Shown here one piece after another: positions 54,514-64,000 of a stretch of DNA of 64,000 nt. A program made the translations under genes and the position numbers. The notes under the pieces are model-generated. The model did no database searches. It was not told the origin of the DNA and worked only from the letters and a program-made list of their open reading frames with translations. This stretch comes from Entonaema liquescens (taxonomy: Eukaryota; Ascomycota; Sordariomycetes; Xylariales; Xylariaceae): contig CADCSX010000001.1 in assembly GCA_902805475.1 (NCBI GenBank), positions 1,860,001-1,924,000 on the forward strand, in the 5' to 3' direction. Position 1 is the first letter of the stretch; every line of letters starts with the position of its first letter.

Positions 54514-57500
54514 ATGGACGAGGATCCTACTAAGCTGGCCCCTCCGGTCGTCAGCTCGCTCCGGGCTCAAGCTATCGGCCGTTCAATGGAAAGATCTTTA
54601 AGTGCAGACATCAGGGAGGAGCGTGAAGAGCTTCGTGAGGCCGCAGAGCAGACAATGAATGTCATTGTGGACCTAAATCTTGACGGCTCTATCCGCTGGG
54701 TTAGCCCGTCATGGACCGATGTTATTGGGACAGAACCGGATGCTGTCGAAGGCACCCCGATCGCCGACTTAATCGTTGGTGAGGATAAGTCCGTATTTGC
54801 CGAAGCTATTGATTCGATGAAGACCGACGATTCACGTAGCCAGTATATCCGATTTACCGTCTACCTGGGTCCCCTGTCTAAGTTATATTCTACCGATACT
54901 CGTAAGGAGCCTGAAGCGGACGAAAGCAGCAGCCCAGCTACGGTCGAGTTAGAGGCTCAAGGGATTATGGTATACGATCGTACTACTGGAGGCGAAAGTC
55001 ATGTAGGGAACCGAACTTTACATTAATCAAGATAGAAGCTAACCCCTTCCAGACTATGTGGATGATAAGGCCATGGGTTGCACCTCGAGAGATAAAAATC
55101 GACTTGGCACCGCTGCTTGTAGATTCTCTTGGATCTGGCGCAGAGGTTCTAGCTAGTTATTTGACCCAGCTGGCCGAGTCCGGAAACGATGATCCTGTAA
55201 AATGCCCGCCGCCCCTACCGGTTTTGTGTCGCATTTGCGAACGCCAAATCCCGCCTTGGTGGTTTGAGAAACACACAGACCTATGCCTTCAAGAGCATCG
55301 GGCCGAAATGGATGTTCAGATAGCCCAGGAGAATTTAACTGAGCACCGGCACTCCATCGTTAAAGTGCTGGATGCGCTAGAGGCCCGCAAGAGCCGTGCT
55401 CTTTCAGGAGAGCCAGGATCGTTACCTATTGCGGAGTACAAAGGTTTGCCTATAGGGCCTTCGTCTACCACATCATCCCCTGGGGCAGCCTCTCCTACTC
55501 CCTCATCAAGGGACCGATCGACCGGATTCGGTCATGGTCGCTCTCGATCATTTGCGGTGCGACGTCCTCAAGCTCGCATTGTGGAGTTGCTATTGGATCT
55601 ATGTGATACTGCTATTGAAATTAGCACGCCCGCAATTAAGGAATCTTCGTCACAAGAATTTCGCACTCAGTCGCCGCAATCCGAGTCTCGAATATCCCAA
55701 GTACTTCAATGGCAATCTCCTGGCTCGAACACCCTCGAACAGGAGCAGGGGTTAGCACTGCTATGCACAGAAACCGAGCGGGTTGCTAAAGAGAAGGTCG
55801 AGGCCGTGTTTCGACATAGGAGAATAATCGAATACGCGGAACGCATCCGGGTTGAACTTACCGTCATAGTCGAGAATTGCATTGAGGATGCTATGCGTAA
55901 GGCAGCTCGTATTGCCGAAGGCCGGCTAAGCGACTCAACTGAGGACGAAGAAGGCGAAGAAGTAGAGGAGGAGGAAGAGGAAGACGAGGAAGCAGTCGAA
56001 GAAACTCCAGTGGCACAGGAAGAACCTATCTTTCCTGGGTCATTCGATACACCTTCTTCACTGGCACTCGCTCTAAAGAACGTGGACTTAGGTGATGTGG
56101 ATAACAAGAAGCGACCGTCTTCTATCATAGAGTCTACAAGATCAAGCAGCCCTAGAGAATGTCCAACGCCAAAATCTCACCGAGAAGTGTTAAGCACCTC
56201 TAATCCATCCCGAGCTTCTCGCCGAGGGTCGACCTTACTTGAAACTGATGCAGGGGACAGTGACGGCAGTGCCAGATCTGCTTCCGTAGCGCGGAAACCG
56301 CATCGAACCGATTCGCCCATGTCCGAACGGGGTGATTTACGGCGTGCTACCAGTTCGCGGCAGCACCAGAGGCGGAGTCTTGTCCTGACTGGTACATCAT
56401 CACCCCATCGTCAGGAGTCGCCTTCAAGGAGTACGCAGCCCTCATCGCCATTGCGGATACATAAGCCTCGTAATCTTCAATATTCACAAGATGGGGTCAT
56501 CTCTCCAGAGGCTTCACCTATGCTCCCCAGTAGCGAATTTAGTTCGCCAGCCATATTTACGCATCACCGACGACAATCGTCAACGGCTATGTCAGACTTT
56601 CCAAATCGACCCGTGTCTCCCCGTTTAAACCCTGCCAACCATCCGCCAATGGCACGCGCAGTCCCTCCTTCGATCAAAGACTTCGAAATCATAAAGCCGA
56701 TAAGCAAGGGTGCTTTTGGTAGTGTCTACCTGTCAAAGAAGAAGTCTACAGGTGAATACTTTGCGATCAAGGTCTTGAAGAAGGCAGACATGGTGGCCAA
56801 GAACCAAGTCACTAATGTTAAAGCCGAAAGGGCTATCATGATGTGGCAAGGGGAGAGCGAATTCGTTGCAAAGCTGTATTGGACATTCTCTAGCAAGGAC
56901 TACTTGTATCTTGTTATGGAGTATTTAAATGGAGGCGATTGTGCTTCCCTGATTAAAGTCCTTGGGGGGTTACCAGAGGAATGGGTAAAAAAGTATCTCG
57001 GTGAAGTTATTCTCGGTGTAGAGCACCTACATGATCGGGGTATAATCCACCGTGATCTTAAACCTGATAATCTCCTTATCGATCAAAAAGGTCATCTAAA
57101 ACTGACTGATTTTGGTCTATCACGCATGGGTTTAATTGGTCGTCAAAAGAGAGCACTGAATAGCGGTAACGCTGAGCCTACACCTGACTTGCTCAAGACA
57201 GGACCGTTTGTCAGGTCGACATCCGTGGCATCGTCTCGGTCAACTTCACTTGACTTCCACGGTAGTCACCATTCCCCTGCTGCTACGCCACAGATCACTC
57301 CGGATAATGGAGCGGGGCAACCGTCCTATTTTACACTCTCTCAAGTTCATCCGTCTGGCCAACGTAGCGACAGTGGTGGTAGCGAAACGCTAACGCATAT
57401 GATGGGAAATTTCTCTTTGGGCGACCCTCAGCACAGTCAAACCAGTGTACGATCCCCGCGCGACGATATAAGCGATGGTGGAAATGCTTCCCCTGACCTA

Positions 57501-60221
57501 CCCTCGCTCCAGCACACCAACAGCCACAATAGCGACATCCATAGAAATACACCGCCCCAGTCAAGTATGATGCCCCCTCCAATGGCGCTGTTCGACCCTG
57601 AGGACACAAACCGTCGGTTCGTAGGTACACCTGACTACCTCGCTCCAGAGACCATTAAAGGAGCTAGACAAGATGAGACTAGCGATTGGTGGTCAGTTGG
57701 TTGTATCATGTTTGAATTCCTTTATGGTTACCCCCCGTTCCACGCCGGCGAGGCAGAACAAGTCTTCGAAAACATACTAGGGCGAAAGATCATGTGGCCC
57801 GAGGAGCCAGACGACGTTTCACTCGAGGCAAAGGACCTCATTAATAAGTTGCTCTGCATTGACCCGCAGCAGAGACTGGGCTCGAATCGTGAGGGCAAAT
57901 ACGAGTCTGGTGGAGAAGAGATTAGAAGCCATCCTTGGTTTGAAGGTATCAATTGGAGTACCCTATTACAGGACGATGCCGAATTTGTTCCCCAACCCGA
58001 GAACCCCGAAGACACAGAGTACTTTGACGCTCGAGGTGCCACTCTGCAGTCCTTCACTGAAGAGATCGAAGATCAAGCCTCGCCTCCCTCCGTCGCAACA
58101 CCGGATTATCCTGATCGCCCGCACGATGCCCTATCGCGTGTCCGTTCCCAAGTCCAGGTCAACCAGATCAAACGAGGTTTGATGCCACTCCATATACCTC
58201 CCCACATCCGAGATCTGAAGAGTCGTCGACTCAGTGAGCCAGTGGCTTCGGATGACTTTGGATCATTTGCTTTTAAGAATCTTACAGTTCTAGACAAAGC
58301 CAACAAAGACGTCATCCAGCAGTTGAAGGCTCAGGCAATGGCTGCACAGAACAGATCTGGAACGAGTCCAGGTGGTAATAACCCCACGTCTCCAGGTCCC
58401 GGCCTTGAAGGGAGCCCGATCATGTCTATGCCGATACAACGCAACTTGTCTAATGCTAAGGCTTCGGCATCACAACGTCCGGCATCGCCTTCTACAGCCA
58501 GTCATGCCAATTCGTCTCCTAGTCGTGCTTCTCAGCCGTCCTCACCACTGCTTGTATCATTCCATGCAGGTCAAGGAGCTGAGGGTCGTAGAAAAGCGTC
58601 GAGCAATTCTTCGAGCCTTTCGCAACAATCCGGTTCGGGGTCGTTGCAGCCTGGGAGCTTTTTTGATGCCCCTCGTGCTACCCCTGCCCTTCAAAAATCA
58701 GCGACAGCGGGTTCCCCATCCCCTGCGAAGGGTAAGGTTATACCGCCTCCGTTGCCGCTACCATTATCACCACAGAAAACAGTAGGAACCCCAAGGCAGC
58801 CGAGCGAATCCTCGACGCGATCGCGATCTTTAACTGTAGGCTCTCAAGAAGGTAGTCCTGTAGCAGCAGACCTCCTTGCGCATCATCGCAATCGGCGAAG
58901 TCAAGTGTTTGATATGTCTCCTTCGTCATCAGACAACGAAAATGAACGGGCGAGTGCTCTTCTTAAAGTGCAGCGACGTCGTCAGTCTTCTCGCAGGATG
59001 TCGGCCATTATGCTTGATAGTCCGACATTCCGTTCTTTGGACGTTCTAATATGCGAAGACCACCCGGTCTCACGAATGGTCATGGAGAAATTGCTCGAAA
59101 AGCTGCGGTGCCGTACCATTTCCGCGTCAACTGGTTCGGACGCAGTTCGATACGCGGTCAGCGAAATCAAGTTTGATATCATATTTACCGAGTTCAAACT
59201 GCCTGGAATAAGCGGTTCGGACGTTGCCCGAATGGTACGCGAAGTTAAGAATGTTAACGCTCACACCCCAATTGTCGCAATAACAGCTTACTTGAAGGAG
59301 TTGCAAGCCCCTCACTATTTCGACTCGCTCATTGAGAAGCCCATTAGTTCTTCTAAGTTGATTGAAGTTCTTTCAAATCTCTGCCAGTGGAAACCTCCGA
59401 CGCCAGGTCAAATCCAATCACTACCAATTCCAAATCCCATCACCAGTGTGAGACTGAAGAACCCACACATGGAAGACAGCCCCACTTCAGCATCATCCGG
59501 GTTTGCTCACCCGGGAAGTAGTAGCTTTAGGGGATCAAGTAGAGAAGATTCTATCAGTTCTAGTTTATTTGGGGATTCTGAATCTGCTACTACCGATGAG
59601 ATACCTGTGGCCCCTAGTCGAAAAGGCATGGCTGAGTGGGGAGAGGAGTCCGGCCTTGGAATTAGCAACGAAGAAACATCTGGAAGTTCTGGAGGAGCAT
59701 CCAAGATGCCTATTCCACTTATTTCTCAACAATCAGCCCCAGCCCAAATGGAGCAACCCAGAATGCCAGTGCCCCGGAGATCTCTAGAGAAGCTACGCTC
59801 GAAGCGTGAGCACCTTGAGAAGCGGCGTATAGAGGGTAATGATTCAGCAGATGATGAGGATGATGAGCTCGGTACCCATCGCGATCGTGGGTTCCGCAGC
59901 AAGCAGCCACCTCCTAGTTCCAAACTCGGTATTGAAATGATGAGAGCAAATAGCCACGATAGTGTTGCTATCTCGTCATCTGATACTACTCCAGAACCCA
60001 CGACCCAGGTAGTCACTCCTTCCAGAGAGAGCGATGTTTCACCGCTTTCAGGCGCAATAACCTTGCAGACGCCACCGGAAACTTCTTTAAACCTTGATCC
60101 AGATACCGCTGGCCAAGGTCCCGATGCAACACCAAAATCAACGGCAGCAACTCTTCCAGAAGACGAGGAAGCAGTTGAAGAGCCAACGCCGCGGCCACAT
60201 GCGAAGCCTTCTGAGTCTTGA
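54514..60221 (+). CDS. rim15: Rim15-type PAS / AGC kinase / receiver-domain protein
   Basis: Exons are 54514-55002 and 55053-60221 with a 50-nt intron (1885 residues). Order: PAS-like domain at about 45-160; CCHC zinc-finger-like motif C222-x2-C225-x11-H237-x3-C241; an acidic run near 455; a kinase domain from about 705 with glycine loop SKGAFGSVY (K715/G716), catalytic HRDLKPDN (D831), DFG aspartate D849, then an insert of about 165 residues before GTPDYLAPE near 1020; and a receiver domain at about 1493-1605 with acidic pair E1498-D1499, T1574 and K1592. The usual phosphoacceptor Asp is Glu1543. In yeast, Rim15 acts downstream of PKA, TOR and Pho80-Pho85 and phosphorylates endosulfines on quiescence entry. 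An earlier GTG-started frame extension was not used. The ATG at 54514 has a good context (TCAACAATGG). Confidence 0.95.
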
Positions 60222-61659
60222 GCCTATTCGAACTCGAGCTATCACAGCCGGGGTTGCCTGGTTATTTTAGGGCAAACATACCCGCCATCATCACACAACA
60301 ATCGTTCCTATACATGAAGTCCACAGCAACGGCGTTTTCCCGGATTTGGGCTTGTTCGTGTTATGCATTTTCTATTTCCTTTTGTTCGAAAGTGTGGGCT
60401 AGTTCAGCAACGGAGTTAGGGGCAACTGTGCTCGAGGACACAGGTAACTCTTTTTTTGTCGTTTCCGCGATGGTAGCCTAAAAGAAGACGCCCCGGACAG
60501 ACAGATGGAAGTCGGGCGGATTTCGTTTTTATCGCATTTACACCACTAGTTTGGGTTTTTCTTCCTCGCATTGTTGCCGTGTCTACCATGTCTGATTTTC
60601 GCCCGCGTTAAAAGTCGGTGCTCAAAATTTCATACTAGGCTATCTCGGCAAAATCGAATTCAACCCGTTCCTTTTTCAAACTTGCCTCTGCTCGGCTTAT
60701 ACCAACCGTTACTACTTCTCCTTCTCTGCATAGCAATATGTTACGGAGAAGGGGGTAAACGCGGTTCGGTAGCCAAGAGGGAAGAGGAAAATATGGCAGG
60801 GAGGATTTTTTTTTCCGTCTCTTTTCGGTTTTTTTTTTCTACCAGCCTCATGTTACACAGGCAAAGCCTTTTACGATCTATAGGGGAGTAGTCGGATAGC
60901 CTATTTGGCTTTACGTTTTTTCCGAGTTCGAGAGCAGAACCAAAAAAAGAAAAGAAAAAAAAAGGCAGATGAAACGAATATAAAAGATTCGTAGAATGGA
61001 CGATTTTATGACTTTATGGAAATGTGATACGTTTTGTGTGTCTAGTGTAGGTGTAGTCTTGTATTGTATTGTGTATCCGCTTAAGGTCTCTGCGATTTGC
61101 GTGTGTTCTGTTAGATGATGGGTAGTTGCGTATTTGGCGTAGGAACAGCAAGGCCTAAGGCATGATGGCTATTCCTTACACATGGTTATATTGCTGCTCT
61201 GCCCCTTTATAACATACTAACCTAGTGTAAAGTCGGTATGCCATGCTACAATAATGTTACACTCTCCTGAGATCAGGCCGTGATTGGAAAGTGGACTGGA
61301 ATAGCAATCGGAGTGGTGGCCACATCAGTTGGATGGAATAGGGTGTAGCCTCCAGAAAGTCAGGCTTGCTTAGCAGTCTTCTACCAGCAAAAGCCACCAT
61401 CATTAAAGCTTGACGTTCTCAAATACACTGGCTCAAAGGCATTGTATTCATGCAGTCATAGGTAGGTATTTACTCTAGATTCAGATTCCTCATTCTCTCT
61501 CCACTTTGAGGAGTTTCTTATGTACACTTAATAGGTGAATAATAAATAAACAAAGTAAAATGCAACGCTCCTTAGTGATCCTCATTCTCTCATTTCGTGT
61601 TCTCATCTCATATCTTTCTTACAAATCCCGAGCCTGATGCTGTCACGGATTCTAAACGC
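60222..61659. other. 3' flanks of convergent genes
   Basis: Intergenic region between the Rim15-type gene and the HET-domain gene. T-rich and A-rich tracts lie near 60806-60840 and 60942-60963. Frames at 60218-60891 are T-rich and without motifs. No gene is recognised. Confidence 0.5.
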
Positions 61660-63651
61660 CTATTCTAGTAGTGTGGGGTGCCACGGAAACAAGACTTGCT
61701 CCGTCCGGGCCCCCTCGAAGAAGCAGAGACCATTGATCCACCGCTTGATGTATAGTTTCGGTGGTGTGTAGGGTGATCGTCCTTCGGATCTGTCCCGCTT
61801 CTGCCACTCAATGTCGACCTCCAGTGACACATGCTTCTCGATATACCCCGGCATGTGCTCTTTGTGGAATTGATACGAAGTAAATGCATAGCTAGTTTCG
61901 TCCTCGTTTTCCCAGTCGTCGCGAGTGTCCCCTATGAAGACGGCTGTATATGATTCACCTTCTGTTGGATACTTAGGATCTACGAGACATCCTAACCGAA
62001 GAGCTTTTCCTTGTTCTAGGGCCTCGTTGACTGCGTTAGCCATCCAACTAAGCCACAACCCTCCACGGTATGTAGTACGAGGTGGGTTATAAACAGGGCC
62101 GATCAGACAAGCTGCAAGTTCCGTAAAAGAGGTGCCATACGTTCTATATTGCAACTCAGTAGCAAACTTTGCAAGCGGATTCAGCGTGTTATATTTCTCG
62201 TACTTCATTGGTTTCCGTCGTATGACTTTGCCTAATTTCCAAAGGTGTCCTCTAGTTAGTGTTCCCTCCTCAGTCAGTCGCGGGTTGATAAAGCGACAGC
62301 CTTTAATAAATGTAAGTCCTTGTTTGACAGGAGGTCGAAAGCTGTTAAGCGATTGTTCGGAAAGATATTCTTGTATGTTATGTTTGAGTGTACCTCGGCT
62401 AGGTCGTTCCGGGTCGTTTTCTATAATTTCGCCATTCAGAAAATACTGGGCAAGGAGTGACAAGCTGAGGCTACTGCTATCGTTATTGAGTGAGTTTGTG
62501 TCAATACGAGTACCGTACTCGCAACAATTAGCCATGATAGCAAGGCGGTCAGATTCGTTCTTAATGCCGCGCGAAATTATGTCTGAAAGGATGATTGGAG
62601 ACATGGAACGCGATGCTGAGTACGTCGAGGACTTGTCCTTGAGGAGAACATTGTACTTTGTGGCCCTTTTAATGACCCTATTACAAACGTCCACATCATC
62701 GGATATTTCCCGATAAGCAAGGCAGAACTTCGTAGCCCGTTCTCTGAAGGCTGCTGATTGTATACAAATCTCCCCTTCGACCTCGCCTATCATAACGTCG
62801 CGGAGATCTGGGAGACCTGGCACTGTGGCTCGTTTACGTCCCTCTAAGTTCCGGTGATGTGGGATAAGCAACATCATGCGGGTAGAAGCTCTATAGTCTT
62901 CCTGGAAAGTCCAGGCTCTCGTCCACCACAGGTCAGATGTAATATCATTTAGAAGATCTAACACAGCTGGCTCATCTTCGGGGGCGACTTCGTTACACAT
63001 TAGATTGTTGAGAAGCTCGAGCTCTTCTGCGGTATTGATCCTACGCGTGAGGAGGGCAATTGGCCACTCGCTTAGACTATACACTAAGTGCATACTTTGG
63101 ATTGCTGCTTCCTTTTCCGCCTCGTTCTCTTGGTCGATGCACTCATTATCGATCCAGATATTCTTGCAGCCAACACACCCGGCGTAGTTTAGTACTCGCT
63201 CCCAGATAATTGGTCTCACCTTGCTAGCCAGGGCAGGCCCACCGGCACTACGAGGCTCGACGAAATAGCGTCTTGCCGTTCCTTTGCCTGCCTCTTCTTC
63301 CGCCTCTTCTTCCTTTGAGGCCTTCCATGTGTACGAGACAGCGATATAGGGTATCTCATCAACGTAACGGCCTCCTTCTAGGTCTGAGACGAGATCGAGA
63401 TATCTTCTCCTCAGAAGCGCCGAAGAGTCGGAGGCTACACTGCCATATTCTACACGCCTGCGCTTGCCGCTAGGCTCCTCGTTGTCTTTGGCCAAATAAA
63501 GGCATTCGACGGACTTGAGCCAATTCTCCTTGTTGACAATGTGACCATTGATTATGTTTAGCACGGAGGAGACGATTGAAGACGAAGTTCGATCTCGAAT
63601 TTGGCTGAGAGGTAGTGAAGTATCCTTTTCGACGCCATACGTCTTGGACAT
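61660..63651 (-). CDS. HET-domain protein (heterokaryon incompatibility type)
   Basis: The 663-residue protein has no intron. The HET domain runs about 101-253: YIAVSYTWKAS, then KNIWIDNECIDQENEAEKEA, SEWPIALL and WWTRAWTFQE, the blocks that define the family. An insert rich in Glu and Ala (EEEAEEEAGKG) follows the first block. The rest has no recognised repeat such as WD40 or ankyrin. Late segments (YRGGLWLSWMANAVNEAL; EKHVSLEVDIEWQKRDRSEG) are seen but not assigned. HET domains drive cell death when incompatible strains fuse, but most genomic copies have no tested role. It lies alone next to core genes here. The start at 63651 is the first ATG (MSKTYGVEKD). It ends cleanly at 61660. Confidence 0.9.
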   Translation of the reverse strand: MSKTYGVEKDTSLPLSQIRDRTSSSIVSSVLNIINGHIVNKENWLKSVECLYLAKDNEEPSGKRRRVEYGSVASDSSALLRRRYLDLVSDLEGGRYVDEIPYIAVSYTWKASKEEEAEEEAGKGTARRYFVEPRSAGGPALASKVRPIIWERVLNYAGCVGCKNIWIDNECIDQENEAEKEAAIQSMHLVYSLSEWPIALLTRRINTAEELELLNNLMCNEVAPEDEPAVLDLLNDITSDLWWTRAWTFQEDYRASTRMMLLIPHHRNLEGRKRATVPGLPDLRDVMIGEVEGEICIQSAAFRERATKFCLAYREISDDVDVCNRVIKRATKYNVLLKDKSSTYSASRSMSPIILSDIISRGIKNESDRLAIMANCCEYGTRIDTNSLNNDSSSLSLSLLAQYFLNGEIIENDPERPSRGTLKHNIQEYLSEQSLNSFRPPVKQGLTFIKGCRFINPRLTEEGTLTRGHLWKLGKVIRRKPMKYEKYNTLNPLAKFATELQYRTYGTSFTELAACLIGPVYNPPRTTYRGGLWLSWMANAVNEALEQGKALRLGCLVDPKYPTEGESYTAVFIGDTRDDWENEDETSYAFTSYQFHKEHMPGYIEKHVSLEVDIEWQKRDRSEGRSPYTPPKLYIKRWINGLCFFEGARTEQVLFPWHPTLLE

Positions 63652-64000
63652 AGTCAGTGACTGTCCTAAGCTGGCTCCTAAGCTGGCCCAATTAATTCAT
63701 GAATTTTCGTATCGGTGGTATTAGAAGAAATCCAGTAAATCTAGTAGATATACCACATATACCACGTATACATGGTAAGTATTAAAGGTAGGTATTAAGA
63801 AAAGATGCGGGTTAGAAATGCGGGAGGAAATTGCGGATGGTCAGGTTCTGGAATTCTGGAAACCTGGAGTTCGGCTGGGTTTGAAAGGAAAAAAAATGAA
63901 TTACTCGGGGTTCCGAGTGGACCCCAGCCCGCATTAGCTCAAACGGGGCTGGTTGGTTCCTACCGCCCTGCCGCCTAATAATTCGGCAATTATATACTAT
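63652..64000. other. 5' flank of the HET-domain gene and window edge
   Basis: Promoter side of the minus-strand HET gene. It has a repeated short ATACCA(C/T) pattern near 63750-63775 and an A tract near 63890. Nothing coding is recognised before the window ends. Confidence 0.4.

Noticed and set aside
54371..55021. 14-bp direct repeat (GAACCGAACTTTAC) at 54371 and 55008, either side of the first coding exon
   Set aside because: Too short to be a duplication scar with confidence; no other similarity around it.
1..64000. tRNA genes, rRNA, CRISPR arrays, complete transposons
   Set aside because: I scanned by eye for B-box-like GGTTCGA sequences, terminal repeats and regularly spaced repeats and found none with supporting structure; a tRNAscan-SE or repeat-masking run would be needed to exclude them.

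Overview
The window looks like nuclear DNA of a filamentous ascomycete (Pezizomycotina, most likely Sordariomycetes). Genes are split by short introns (about 50-170 nt, a few longer) with GT...AG borders and CTAAC/CTGAC-like branch sites. Leaders are pyrimidine-rich, and several genes belong to fungal families (DUF6590, HET domain, Rim15-type kinase, GIG1/DUF3605, fungal bZIP). The species cannot be named from sequence alone. Exon models below were built by eye from splice signals, reading-frame continuity and remembered family sequences; no alignment was run.

Layout. 0.3-1.7 kb (+): single-pass membrane protein with a very GC-rich, charged tail. 3.2-5.0 kb (-): six-exon DUF6590 gene. 7.7-9.8 kb (+): large coiled-coil protein of unknown function. 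9.8-14.0 kb: no gene recognised. 14.0-16.7 kb (+): F-box-like protein with an internal repeat in its first intron. 18.2-20.9 kb: divergent pair, ribosomal protein uL22 (-) and fibrillarin (+), sharing a promoter of about 0.5 kb. 22.4-24.2 kb (+): FAD-linked oxidoreductase. 24.5-26.0 kb (-): Hos2-type histone deacetylase. 27.5-29.0 kb (+): ING-family PHD protein. 30.1-32.2 kb (-): UTP-glucose-1-phosphate uridylyltransferase. 35.2-35.9 kb (+): GIG1-like protein. 37.1-38.2 kb (-): dihydroneopterin aldolase-type protein. 38.8-39.6 kb (-): GNAT acetyltransferase. 40.6-42.1 kb (+): class V aminotransferase-like protein. 42.4-43.5 kb (-): ribulose-phosphate 3-epimerase. 44.1-46.0 kb (-): eIF3d. 46.9-48.4 kb (-): bZIP factor. 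50.3-51.3 kb (+): PlsC acyltransferase. 54.5-60.2 kb (+): Rim15-type PAS/kinase/receiver protein. 61.7-63.7 kb (-): HET-domain protein.

Most of this is ordinary core-genome content: translation and ribosome biogenesis (uL22, fibrillarin, eIF3d), chromatin (Hos2, ING), sugar and nucleotide-sugar metabolism (UGP1, RPE), folate-type chemistry and nutrient signalling (Rim15). The genes do not form an evident biosynthetic cluster, and no new multi-gene system is visible. Points worth a second look are two neighbouring genes (37-40 kb) each broken by what looks like one missing base, a receiver domain with Glu at the phosphoacceptor site, a UGP1 first intron containing an in-frame ATG at its branch site, three CGCGATA elements in the ribosome-biogenesis promoter, and a probable isolated exon near 33.4 kb. 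Long AT-rich gene-free stretches (about 9.8-13.1, 20.9-22.1, 32.3-35.1 and 51.3-54.4 kb) hold no recognisable element and may include decayed repeats.
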